From positions 19,432,080 to 19,496,079 of the forward strand of contig CM019831.1 of NCBI GenBank assembly GCA_009763385.1: 64,000 nt of DNA, given 5' to 3'. The notes beneath the pieces were generated by a model, which had not been told where the DNA came from, ran no database searches, and saw only the letters and a program-made list of their open reading frames with translations. Position numbers and translations under genes: made by a program. Source of the stretch: Coix lacryma-jobi var. lacryma-jobi (Eukaryota; Streptophyta; Magnoliopsida; Poales; Poaceae). Below, piece by piece: positions 10,760 to 21,194 of this stretch (positions are counted from its first letter, which is position 1; each line of letters begins with the position of its first letter).

Positions 10760-11035
10760 CATCGGACGCTGACATCGGGAGCATCGGATGCTTTTTTCAT
10801 CACATCGGACGCATCTGATGCCACGTGTCATCTGACAGCATTTTTAAGGAGCATCGGACGCTGACCATCGGAGCCTCCGTTGCCATCGGACGCGCCGGGG
10901 GTCTAGCATCGGACGCTAGGGCTTCACTGTAGCCAGCGTCCGATGCCAGTCCAGTAAGGTTCCAGACTTGGCCTTTTCACATCGGACGCTTCCAACGCCT
11001 GACCATCGGACGCTGCCAGCATCTGATCCAGGTGT
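10760..11035. repeat. Cluster of GCATCGGACGCT-type words
   Basis: At least eight exact or one-to-two-mismatch copies of (G)CATCGGACGCT, on both strands (AGCGTCCGATGC at about 10933), spaced irregularly inside the Copia LTR about 260-540 bp before its 3' edge. Such arrays often lie in the U3/R region of grass LTRs. No function can be read directly from the sequence. Confidence 0.7.
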
Positions 11036-11300
11036 TTTTGCACTGTTCTGTCCGCAGTATGTTCGTGTGACCTCGGATTTGGTTTTGGGTTTTTGCATTG
11101 GGTTTCTAGAGACGTGTAGTGTCCCGTTGTGCTTCTTGGAAGCATCCACCCTACATCTAGGGTCGTGGACACTCACAAGCTCTAGGTTTGCTTCTAGGGT
11201 TGATTCTAGGGACAGTGGCGACAAGTTTCTGAAAAGAAATTTGAAGCTCCCATTCACCCCCCCTCTGGTCGCTTTCTGGTAGCACTATCAGATCTTCAAT

Positions 11301-11312
11301 TGGTATCAGAGC
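11301..11312 (+). promoter_or_regulatory. Primer-binding site, initiator-Met tRNA type
   Basis: TGGTATCAGAGC two bases after the LTR end is the standard plant retrotransposon primer-binding site, complementary to the 3' end of initiator methionine tRNA. It marks the start of minus-strand DNA synthesis and fixes the right edge of the 5' LTR. Confidence 0.9.
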
Positions 11313-11361
11313 AGGTTAAGGATCTTCCACCTTAGCCGGTTCCAGATCCACCGAAGGCGAC

Positions 11362-12905
11362 ATGGATCGCGGCGTGGCCAAACCGCCGTTTTTTGATGGG
11401 ACGAACTATGCGTATTGGAAGATACGCATGTCGGCCTATTTGCAGAGTTTGGGTGCTTCCATCTGGGATATTTGCAACTCTGCTGATTACGTGGTCTTGG
11501 CTGCTCGTGTTACTCAGCATCAGATCGATGAGCACGATGCCAATAGCCGAGCCCGTAATGCTCTTTTCTCATGCTTGAGCATGACAGAGTTTGATCGCGT
11601 TTCTCACCTCGCTACGGCTCGGGAGATTTGGGCTACCCTCATGCGTTTCCATGAGGGAACCACTCAAGTCAAAACCCGTCTCTACGAGTCGTTCAAGCGA
11701 GAGTATGAGAACTTTCGACATATGCCTGGCGAGAGCATAGAAAGTTTATTCGCTCGCTTTCAGGTGATTGTCAACAGGATGAGGGCTAACAAGGAGCTGT
11801 TGCCTTTCGACGATCATGAAAGAGCTTTGAACCTTTTGCACACTCTCGATCGGTCGGTGTGGGACTCGAAGGTTCAGGCGATCATCAAATCACCTAACTA
11901 TGAGACCCTCACATGCGACGAGCTCTTTAGTAAGCTCCAGTCCAGTGAGATTGATGCCATGGCGAGGGCTTCTTATGAAAATCCTTCTGGCCCGTCGATG
12001 GCTTTGCTTTCTGGCCCTTCTGCTAACCCCTATGGAGGCTTTGCACTCTCTTCTCTTCTTTCTGTCACAGAGGAGCAACTGGAATTCATGGGGGATGACG
12101 AGTTGGCTTTGCTCGCCAACCGGTTCTCGTGGTTCCACAACAACCGCATGAACCGTCGCCGCGGAGGAGGACGCTCGGGATGTTTCGAGTGCGGCGACCC
12201 CAACCACTTCATCGCCAATTGCCGAAGAAGAACAAGCAAGTCTTCGGCAAGGCGGATCATGGGCACAAGTACGACTTCGGCAAGCGCAAGGAGAAGTACG
12301 TCCCCGCGAAGCACAAGCGGAAGGGCAGCTTCAACAAGGAGTACATCAAGACGAAGTACTTGGAGAAGGCCCAGGCTGAGCAGCGTGCATTCTTCGCCGC
12401 GCTCAGCGACGTCGACAACTCGGATGACGACTCTGCTTCCTCAAGCGATGATGAGTCCGAGAAGAAGAAGAGGATCGAGGACAAGCTGAACGGCCTCTGC
12501 TTCTTCGCCGACAACGAGGGCTTCTGCACCATGGCCCTCGGCAAGGAGGTCGACGGCGAGCTGGAGGACATCTCTCGGAACGACGACGACGACACCTCCC
12601 AGGTATCTCAAACCCCCGATGAGCTTTCTGCTGAGGTCGAGAAACTTACTGCCGCCCTTCTTAGTCAAGATAAGTTGCTTAGGCGCGCTGCTAGAGAGCG
12701 GAAGGAGTTTAGGCAGAAGTGGGAGGATACATTGAAGGAACTTGAATCTGTCAAGTCCACCATTGTTGTCACCGAGGAGGAGGAGTGTGAGATGTGCTCC
12801 ACACACATGACTGACCTTCTCACTTTGAGAAGTAAGTATGCTGTGTTGATAGGAGAGGTGGATGAGCTTAGAGCTAGATCTTCGGTGCTTGGTGTGTGCA
12901 AGTCT
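11362..12905 (+). pseudogene. Copia gag with zinc knuckle, frameshifted
   Basis: The gag of a Ty1/Copia element, the capsid/nucleocapsid protein that packages element RNA. The frame opens MDRGVAKPPFFDGTNYAYWK, the classic start of plant Copia gag (UBN2-like), and continues through SLFARFQVIVNRMR to a CX2CX4HX4C knuckle (CFECGDPNHFIANC, about 12181-12222). Just after the knuckle (about 12225-12235) the reading moves by one base: the gag-like Lys/Asp/Ser-rich tail (KADHGHKYDFGKRKEKY onward) continues in the frame of the 12129-13385 ORF. That tail then runs directly into Ty3 integrase at about 12905. Protease, integrase and RT of Copia are absent. The start follows the primer site by about 50 bp. 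Confidence 0.85.
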
Positions 12906-13684
12906 TCTGCAGTGGTAGCCGTGGAATACTTCACAAAGTGGATTGAAACAAGACCACTAGCATCCATCACTTCCCTTGCCGTGAAGAAGTTTTTCTGGCA
13001 GCAAATAGTTTGTCGTTTTGGAGTTCCCAAACACCTAACCGTCGACAACGATACTCAGTTTGACAGCGAGGTTTTTAAGGAATTCTGCGCTCAAATTGGA
13101 ACAGCCTTGTGCTTCGCCTCAGTCCGGCATCCTCAATCGAACGGTCTCATTGAAAGAGCTAATGCCACAATTTTACAAGAAATATCCAAAAAAACTCCAA
13201 GACATGCCCAAGGGAAAGTGGCGGAAGAGCTAACCTCGGTCACTGGTCCCATAACACTTCGAAATGCAGAGCAACCAAGTTCACACCTTTTAGGCTCCTC
13301 TTTGGAGAAGAAGCTGTGCTACCAGAAGAGTTCAAATTTGGCTCTCTCAGAACAACCCTCGAATCAGACGAACAAAACCAGCTGATAGATAAAGATTTGC
13401 TCGAGGAAATGAGATGCAGCGCAGTGCACAACCTTCGCAAGTATCAAGAGGAAACCAAAAAGTGGAGAGACAAAAAAGTGAGAATCAAAGACTTAAAAAA
13501 GGGTGACCTCGTCCTCATTCGGAAACAAAACGCCAATATGGCGGGAAAATTTCAACCAAAATGGACGGGACCATACTTGATAACAGAATGCAATCGTCCA
13601 GGGTCTTTTCACCTCTCTCACAGCGAAGGAAACCGCCTGCCACATACCTGGAATGTCGATGACCTTCGCAAATACTACCCATAG
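12906..13684 (+). pseudogene. Ty3/gypsy integrase 3' part, fused to Copia gag
   Basis: The C-terminal part of a Ty3 integrase, the enzyme that inserts element DNA. It begins mid-domain at VEYFTKWIE, continues through GVPKHLTVDNDTQFDSE and HPQSNGLIERAN, changes frame between about 13170 and 13320, and ends with the GDLVLIRK...KWTGPYLI...TWNVDDLRKYYP tail (stop 13682-13684). The second Asp (DNDTQF) and the Glu (IERAN) of the DDE triad are visible; the first Asp position reads Glu (VEYF where family members usually have VDYF). Everything 5' of this (LTR, gag, protease, RT, RNase H) is missing. The first 160 codons share one open frame with the Copia gag tail. Confidence 0.85.
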
Positions 13685-13689
13685 CGAAG

Positions 13690-14175
13690 CCTTTGCGAGC
13701 TCTCGCAACATGTAATTTGTTCTTTCAAACCTTGTACTTTTTATTTTTTCCTTTTCAGTACCATGCTTTGTAAACAAAGGAGCTGCACTCTTTTTCCTTA
13801 CGAATGGGCATAAGGTTTTTTAACGAGGCAGTATCCAAATCCTTAATACAAGCAACGATCCCCAAAAAAGAAACTCCAAATTTTTTCTTTCAAACATCAA
13901 AAAAAGCGACTCTTCACCAAGAGCGCTCACATCGATGAAATTTCCCGAAGATTGTTTTGAAACACAATCATTTCGAAACAAACTTGTTATTGCAAACCTT
14001 CACCTCCACCTAAAACAAGGAGAGGCGCGAAGTCCTAAAGAATCAAGTACCCTCGCTCAAAATGCCAGGGGCTTGCTATTGCAAACTTCACCTCCACCTA
14101 AAACAAGGGAAGACGCGAAGTCCCAAAAAATCAAGTACCCTCGCTCAAAACGCCAGGGGCTTGTTATTGCAAAGT
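13690..14175. repeat. Ty3 element 3' non-coding DNA with ~89-bp duplication
   Basis: After the integrase stop, the element continues as non-coding DNA. A unit with AAACTTCACCTCCACCTAAAACAAGG (one mismatch between copies), GCGAAGTCC and TCAAGTACCCTCGCTCAAAA is repeated at about 13996-14078 and 14084-14166. The open frame 13935-14186 arises from this repetition and is not considered a gene. Confidence 0.65.
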
Positions 14176-14880
14176 ATCGTCGCTGAAAAAGACAGGGGGC
14201 GTCGCTGTTTTCTCCTAAACAGTTTTTCATAAACGTAAAAAGCGAGCCTTGCTGAAAAAGACAGGGAGCATCGTTGTTTTCTCAACAGCTTTCATAAACG
14301 TTAAAGGCAAGCCTCACTGAAAAAGACAGGGGCATCGCTGTTTTCTCCTAAACAGTTTTTCATAAACGTAAAAAGCGAGCCTTGCTGAAAGAGACAGGGG
14401 CATGTGTGGTTTTCTCCTTAACAGCTTTCAGTAAACGTTAAAGAGGCAGCCTCACTGAAAAAGACATGGGGCGGCACTGTTTTTGCCCTAAACAATTTTC
14501 ATAAACTTAAAAAGCGAGCCTTGCTGAAAAAGACAGGGGGTGTCGCTGTTTTCTCCTAAACAACTTTCAAAACGTTAAAAGCGAGTCTTGCTGAAAAAGA
14601 CAGGGGGCGTCGTTGTTTTCTCCTAAACAGCTTTCAAAACGTTTAAAAGTTGAGCCTCGCTGAAAAGGCAGGGGGTGTCGCTGTTTTCTCCTCCTACAGC
14701 TTTCAAAAACGTTAAAAGCGAGCCTCGCTGAAAGACAGGGGGGCGTCGCTATTTTTCTCCTAAACAACTTTCAAAAAAATTAAAAGCGAGCCTCGCAGGA
14801 AAATACATGTGGCGTCGCCGTTTTCTCCTAAACAGTTTTTCATAAACGTTGAAGTCGATTCTCGCCAAAACGGACGGGAG
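14176..14880. repeat. ~70-bp minisatellite, about ten units
   Basis: Units of 60-75 bp built on GCTGAAAAAGACAGGGGGC, GTCGCTGTTTTCTCCTAAACAG, CTTTCATAAACGTTAAAAGCGAGCC-like blocks. Unit starts fall near 14181, 14251, 14313, 14383, 14453, 14522, 14591, 14660, 14728 and 14796. The block CTGTTTTCTCCTAAACAG can form a 6-bp stem in intact units but is decayed in others. Tandem arrays in this position (between pol and the 3' region) are a known habit of Tat-lineage Ty3 elements. Confidence 0.85.
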
Positions 14881-15062
14881 CCATCAAAATTCAACAATCT
14901 TAAAATTCAAAAAACAACCCACACTAGGGCAAAACAATCTTACAAAATTTACACAAGCACAAACACAGTACATCGTGGAACAAAACTTCTGAAAGTACCT
15001 AGTTACATTGCATCCTCACTGTTTACAATTAATTGACATCATCACAACCTTCGTGGTCCGCT

Positions 15063-18000
15063 TCAAATGTTCCGATTCCACGGAACAATAGGTCCCCACA
15101 ATAAATGAGCCGCAGGAACAATTGGCAACTCCCCGGGCAAAACCCTCGCTCTATACATATATCTACGATCTATGTCACTACTCTCTAAAGGCTCCTCCTT
15201 CGGAATCACAAGAGAACCGTCTGGACCCAAACTGAGGTTGCTACGCCCAAACAAGAAATCCAGAGCCGTGTCCTCATCGATGTCATCATCAACAGGAGTA
15301 TGTGAGGAAGAACCAAACAAAAAACACGTAGCTTGCCTGTCTGTGTAGTCCGCGTTGCACCAAAAACAGTTCGAACGACTGTTTTTTAAATCGTACCTCC
15401 GCAACTTAGACCACCAAAAACGTTCGAAGGTCAGCGAAGGATGTTTGAGTTTCGTCCGAGCCCATGACTCACCAGTCATAAAGGTATCTTGATAATTTAA
15501 CATGATGGGCGTCACATCAAACACTTCAAACACGGTTCCATCAGGAACCTGCATCGTCAAAATAGTCAAACAAAGACTAAGTTTTTAACAACAACACTTT
15601 TCCCCTCGCAAAACCTTACAAAATAACCTAGTCAATTCCCCCTTATTTCTCACACCTGCTCGGGATCCTCGTGCCTTTCCCCTTCAACTTCACCGGTCGC
15701 CGCAGCCTCCGCCATGAACCGGTCAGCAGCAGACGCTTCGACCACGACCACCTCTTCCACAGCAGCCTCTTATGTGGCAGGGGCTTGTTCAATCGAGGGA
15801 ACCACATCAACATCTGCAAAGCTTCGCACCGGCGCAGTATTGGAACAACCCGGAACATCCTCGTTCGCCTGTGGCGAAGGTAGTGCCTCCTTTCGGGCCT
15901 ACAAAAAATACACATCAATAAAACTAGCTTTAATAACTTCAAACAAACCCAACATAAATGACTCACAAACAAAAAACGATAGATCTTGCGTCTCCTACCT
16001 GACGGGTTGCTTCGGCGGCCTCCTCGAAAGCTAGGGCACGACCACTGCCAGCTATCCAAAACCTGCGCAAAAAGCGCATCGCGCAGTTGCGAACCTCAGC
16101 ATCGTCGACTTTCAGCGCACGCACCTCTTAGACGGTTGGGAAAACATGGCTCGGCCATTTAATCTTGCGAAGGTGATCACAATCTGCCTGTCGGAGTGTG
16201 CTAGCCATGGCCAGAGCTCCAGCATAGCCCCCGAAGTCAGCTGCATTCTCAACCAGCGAACTGAAGACATCAAGCTCTGCGCTAATCCAATCCACAAAAA
16301 CCTCAGCATTAGCATCAGCAGAAGCGGCTCACCGGCAGAACCACCGGCCTCGGTTAAGCATCCGTCAAGCTTAGTCTTAACGGTCTCCATGCTAGCACGC
16401 CACGACCCCGTCAGTTCATCAATTTGATCTTTCACCGAGGCCAGAGACTTATCTTTATCTCTGTTAGCCGAAACCTAGTCCGCGTTACGCTTCGCCAACT
16501 CTACAGCTTCTTCCCGAGACTTCGCAGCTTTCTCCAGTGCACTTTTAACTTCAATCTCCTTTATTTCCAAGCTTCGGTGGAGTTTCTCATTTTCTTGTTC
16601 AAGATCGTCTATTCGGCCATTGAGATAATCCATGTTATAACCAGCCCTTCGCCGGGCCGAGCGGTTTAAAAGCATCAGCTCCGCCAACTTGACATCAACA
16701 TCGTCCAAAATATCAACCATAGGTTGATTGGCAAGAAGGAGCTCAGCCTCCGGAACACAAACACGACCAAGAAAATGCCTTTCTTCTGGATCACACTGCA
16801 AATGACACGCCCGAAGGTCCGGACTGGTAAACAGCTCTGTCGCCGGGTCTGAAACTCCAATCTTTTTCGCAAAATACGGAAGACTCGAACGGCTCGCTTC
16901 ACCATATGGCCTTTTGCCTGGATTCCGCTCAACTTCAAGATCATCGGGTGCCTCAAAACCACCCACCCAAATATGCGAGCCAGCAAATTCGGGTATCGAC
17001 CCGCACTCGGGGCTATCGGCCTCGTGGCCACGAAGAACCCCTCCCACATCAGCAGAAACCAACAACTCTGCAGAAGGCGAAGCAACTTTCTTCCCATGTC
17101 TATCCTCTCCAGAGTTTTCTTCCCCAACTCTAGAGTCGCTTCCAGAGGTACCAGAATCATCGTCAGATGAACTACTCTCGGAGCTCGCCCCTTTCTCGTT
17201 TCCTTTCTCCTCCCCACCACCTTCCTCATCAGATGCAGCCTCATCATCAGAAATCTGAATAAGAGCGCTAATTCCCCCAACACGCGGCGCGCGCCCGCTA
17301 GCAACGGGACCAACCCTCGCGCCACCTCGGCCCGATGCCAAGGCCGTAGAACCCGACGCGCCAGTGGCGGCCGTCGCAACAGCGACCTTGGTCGCCAATG
17401 TTTTTGCACGACCACCGCCAACGCTACCGCGGTCTCGGCCGCGACCCCTCTTAGACTCCGCCGCACCATCTTTTTCTCCGGTGGACGAGCGTTTCCTCTT
17501 TTTAGGGGCATCCTCGCTCATGGGGGCCGACCAATCAGGATAAGGGATGCCGAACATATCAAAAAGCCTGTTAACCCGACCTCCGCTACCCACCGCGCCA
17601 TGAATTGCCTTAACTTCTAGTGTGGTAAGTTTGCCAACTAGGTCCTCCGTTTTTTGCTGCACCCACTTTAGAACAGCCTCGACGCCACTTTTTCGGTTTG
17701 GAAACTTCTTGAGTGTAGCCTCCCAGATTTATATAATCAAAACCAACTTTTTTTTTCAAACCTCTCTTCTCGTACAATGAATCATCCTCAACTCAAACCA
17801 GGACTGCTTTCGGCTAAGAGGCCAAACCTTCGCACAACAATACTCCTCAACCAGATCCCGAGCACACTAAGAGCGGGCAACCACTCTAAGCTATCAACAG
17901 CAGCATGCGCTTCCTCAGTCATCAAAGCTTCAGCAGAAATCTCCAAGAAGTGGAAGGTCTCCGCAAAGCCCCGCAGCATCGTCAAGTTTGTAATAAAACC

Positions 18001-18523
18001 AAAATTCTGCCAACCGCTTGTCCACTTATTCTTCTGCTTGCACCGGAAGCTCCGAGCCAGCGCGGTGGCAAAGGTGTACACAGCAAATTGTCCCAAACTG
18101 GTGTTCCCTTCACCATCAATGATCTTCCGAGGCTGCATATGGACACGGTGGCTACGCACGCAACCCTCGACGTGAGGAACAACACCTGAAGAGGGCAAAC
18201 GCCCAAACAAATATCGAGAAGCAAGAAGGAGTCAACTGATGAAACTTCAAGTTGAATCGCTGAAGAACCGAGGTCACGAAGGAAGTCACTGGAAAACGAA
18301 GACCAGCTGCAAAAAACTCTTCAAATACCACCACCTCATCAAGCCCAGGCTTCGGAACAGTCTCCCCTCCGCTGGCTCTCGCTCTCCCCTCCTCAATCCA
18401 GCCTCGCCTAAGGTAGGACGCTAGATCCGAACCACTAACGTGACTAAGACCAAATTCAAAGGTCACCCCATCACCGGCGGCAGTTGGAGACGCCGGACGA
18501 GCAGTTTGTTTCAACCTGGCCAT
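15063..18523 (-). pseudogene. Antisense gag-like gene of Ty3 (Tat-type) element, decayed
   Basis: A minus-strand coding block between pol and the 3' LTR. It starts MARLKQTARPASP at 18523 and enters a domain typical of 'putative gypsy type transposon' proteins (PF04195-like; EEFFAAGLRFPVTSF...RFNLKFHQLTP, then the 18210-17788 frame). It continues through a long acidic/Ser-rich and coiled-coil region (17662-16475) and further pieces (16435-16112, 16059-15643) to a tryptophan-rich C-terminal block (15569-15063). Frame changes and stops separate the pieces; some may be introns. Antisense ORFs in this position are known in Grande/Retand-type Tat elements. Their function is not established. Transcription would start from the 3' LTR side. 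Confidence 0.7.
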
Positions 18524-18848
18524 GACTAAAAACAAAAGACCTTCGCAAAGGCTTCGCTGGAACTAAAAAACTACAAACCTTCGCAACAAACAGATCGCAG
18601 CAGCAGGAAGGCTAGAGCAAAGGCATGACATAGTTACAACAAGCTCACCTACCCCATCTATTTATAGGCAGAGGGTGAGCAGCGGAAACCAAGAAAATCG
18701 GCATAATCCCTGAAAACGCGGCACAAAAAATGAAACAAACCTGACGGCCCGGCCCACAAGCAGTCGCGGGCATCGCTGTCGAGGGCCACTTTTCTTTTCA
18801 CAACAAGGGATGCTGCTTGGGCACAAGGGTCGTTACTTGATCCAAGTC

Positions 18849-18861
18849 ATCGAGGGGCTAC
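18849..18861 (+). promoter_or_regulatory. Polypurine tract before the 3' LTR
   Basis: ATCGAGGGGCTAC lies immediately before the LTR start TGTTGGGGG at 18862. A G-rich purine stretch here is the expected plus-strand primer, although this one is short and interrupted by pyrimidines. Confidence 0.5.
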
Positions 18862-19416
18862 TGTTGGGGGAAGGGACCCTCGGCAGTGACGACGCGCAAG
18901 TTGTCATAAGGAAACAACCTCCGCTCTCCCAAAAAACCTTCGGGAAAAACCGCCATTCCACTTCTTGCATATCGCTTTCTGACCTTCGCGTGGGGAGCAG
19001 GGTGACCCGACGGGCAGCGAGCGACGAACGAGACCTTCGCCATAACGGCAAACCTCTACAAACGCGGGGTTGATCCCGTTCCAACGAGACGAGGGTGCAC
19101 GGGTCGGACGGCGGCGGCCGGGGAAGGAGGATTTAGGGTTTTCGCGCTATCTGTGCTTGTACTATTCTACCTCTCCGTTGTATTGCTCTGGGGAATCTTT
19201 ACCTTGTTCTTTTATAAATTGTTCGGTGTCCCCTGGTATTCCCTATAAATACCAAGGGGTGAACAGTGTAAAGCAGGAGATTTTTTCTTTTGGGAAAAAG
19301 GAGGAAAGGAAACAATGTCACTCAGTTATATCGAACCTTCGCTTTCCGTTAGACAGTTGGCTACCCTCGCCTTATCCCAGCACCAAGTGCAAGGGTCAGG
19401 CAGGTGCACCCCAACA
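18862..19416 (+). repeat. Ty3 3' LTR, 555 bp
   Basis: The termini are TGTTGGGG at 18862 and CCCCAACA at 19416, a perfect 8-bp inverted end pair in TG...CA form. The inner part holds a GC-rich U3-like half and an AT-richer end. No matching 5' LTR exists in the window, so the element is 5'-truncated. The Helitron resumes within 25 bp of the right edge; the 5 bp after the LTR (TAAGG) have no partner at the left junction, which fits loss of the original left end. Confidence 0.85.
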
Positions 19417-21044
19417 TAAGGCCATACCATGGATGTTATGATCCATTAGCATATCCTTTATTCAATCCTAATGGTGAAACTGGTTGGGAGGATAAGAAGA
19501 TTTTATATCAAGATTCACGCCATCAAAATTGAAAAGAAAATATACAAAGTGTGTACTAAAAGGTGAGTTTATTTGTTATCCGCATATAAACAGTTTCCCC
19601 TCAAAATCTTACTGACAACCAATTACAAATTTTATTACTTTTACATAGGCCCCATGCTTATTGATATCAATGACAACTCAGAGATGAATGTACATGAAGA
19701 AGAAGAAGGTTATTTTCTTTACAAAATGGTTATCTATTTAAAATAAAATATTATTATTTCTTCTCAACATGATAATGCTAGCTTTGGTGGGAACTCTTCG
19801 AAGTGACGACAATGTAAAGATGTAGACAAAATTTTTCATTTAATGAATAAACTCAAGGCAAAATGATGTTTAATATTATTGTTTTTATGAACAGAAATTT
19901 TAGAGTCACGACGATATGTCAGCGCTAGGGAATATCTATGTTTCAGGCTACAAATTCGTGAGGAAGAATTTAATGTCATGTTTCATGGTGGAAGGCTTTT
20001 TCAGCAATGGGCCGTTGATATGTATGTCAAGGTGGAGTCAATGCGTTTAGACTGGTACTCAAAACCGGCACATCAAAATCTAATTCGGGCTGATCTATAC
20101 CAGGTTAGAAGTATTCGTGGTTAAAAGTCCCTTTTTCTATTTTAAAACCCAAAGAACTACTAAAAATATTTTAACTCACATTAACCAGGGTGTTCTAGAC
20201 ACTCTTGCTGCTGGAGAAGCCCGTGCATCACATGTTGGTCGTAGAATTGTATTATCAAAAGATTTCCCAGGAAGTGACCGTGATGTGCACTCAAGATTTA
20301 TGGATGCCATGGCTTTGGTTACTCGATATGGAAAACCAGATTTTTTTTGTGACAGTGACATGCAATCCATAATGGGATGAGATAATACAAGAGTTATTGC
20401 CAGGTCAAATTCCACAGGATCGTCCAGATATAGTGGCAAGGGTTTATAGATCAAAGCTAAGAGACCTCCAAAGTTTCCTTCTTAAAAGGGGTCATTTGGG
20501 CAAGGTCGCTGCCTGGGCACATGTCACTGAGTTTCAAAAAAGGGGATTACCACATGAACACTTCCTTTTGGTTATGAAAGATGAAAGTAAAGTACATAGT
20601 CCTGATGATTATGACAAGTATATATCAGCAGAGCTTCCTGATCAGAAGAAATATCCTGAATTGCATAAACTTGTGTGTAAACATATGATGCATGGACCAT
20701 GTGGCATCCTGAACCACAAGTGCCCATGTATGGTAGACGACAATTGTCGCTTTCATTATCCCCGTGACTTCTGTGAAACTACCCAACAAGGGAAAAACTC
20801 GTATCCTATTTATAGAAGAAGAGATGATGGACAAAAGGTGAAAATAAGAAGGCAATGGTTGGACAACAGATGGGTTGTACCGTATAATCCAATCCTTCTA
20901 ATGAAATATAATTGTCATATTAATGTAGAGGTTTGTTGCAGCATAAAGTGTGTCAAGTATCTATACAAGTATGTCTTTAAGGGCCACGACCGTGTTTCCT
21001 TTTCACTAGATCAGGCTCAAGCAAATATGGACTTGCTTGCCCTA
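19417..21044 (+). mobile_element. Helitron, Rep-domain part
   Basis: Continuation of the Helitron broken at about 9.4 kb. Exon-like pieces: about 19424-19530 (CYDPLAYPLFNPNGETGW), about 19651-19710, 19907-20103 (SAREYLCFRLQIREEEF through LIRADLYQ) and 20189-21044 (Rep core). The helicase domain and 3' terminus are missing; sequence after 21045 belongs to other material. Together with 8409-9350 this gives the order of the N-terminal two thirds of a plant Helitron Rep/helicase gene. Confidence 0.85.
19907..21044 (+). pseudogene. Helitron Rep (Helitron_like_N), HUH endonuclease, broken
   Basis: Rep starts rolling-circle transposition by nicking DNA with an active-site tyrosine. Visible: SAREYLCF, a donor-like GT after LIRADLYQ (20103) with an acceptor before GVLDTLAAGEARASHVGRR (20189), TCNP and WDEIIQELLPGQ, PQDRPDIVARV, the HUH-type GLPHEHFLL (about 20549), a CMVDD...CRFHYPRDF zinc-like region and a tyrosine-bearing KYLYKYVFKGHD block (about 20955-20990). 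A stop after TCNP and a 1-nt shift at the T8 run near 20340-20347 break the frame, and the C-terminal helicase is gone. The open frames 20117-20380 and 20397-21047 are its two halves. Confidence 0.88.
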
Positions 21045-21194
21045 TAGTTCTTGCTCAAATTGCCAGATTCTTGTGCTCATCATCTTTTTCTGTTATTTAA
21101 ATTTAAACTGGTTGTGTACACATAGTAGTCTATTAATTTTAAAATGACATTTATCATGGTTTCTTTTGATATAATTCATATTGACTTCAGCCTC

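Larger units (their letters stand above)
9351..11298 (+). repeat. Copia-type 5' LTR (left edge uncertain)
   Basis: The right edge is firm. The sequence ends GATCTTCA at 11298, followed 2 bp later by a primer-binding site at 11301. The left edge is not resolved: candidates are a TG near 9352 or TGTCGAGCACGG at 9462. The LTR carries a GC-rich part with six hairpins (9757-9980) and a run of GCATCGGACGCT words (10760-11035) repeated at least eight times in both exact and decayed form. No matching 3' LTR exists downstream, so this half of the element lost its 3' end. Open frames inside (9270-9848 minus, 9513-10143 plus, 10916-11282) are repeat-driven and not called as genes. Confidence 0.6.

Noticed and set aside
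11301..11312. Possible tRNA gene
   Set aside because: Only the 12-nt complement of the initiator tRNA 3' end is present, without any tRNA fold; it is a primer-binding site.
13935..14186. 83-codon frame after the Ty3 integrase
   Set aside because: The frame is produced by an 89-bp tandem duplication in non-coding element DNA.
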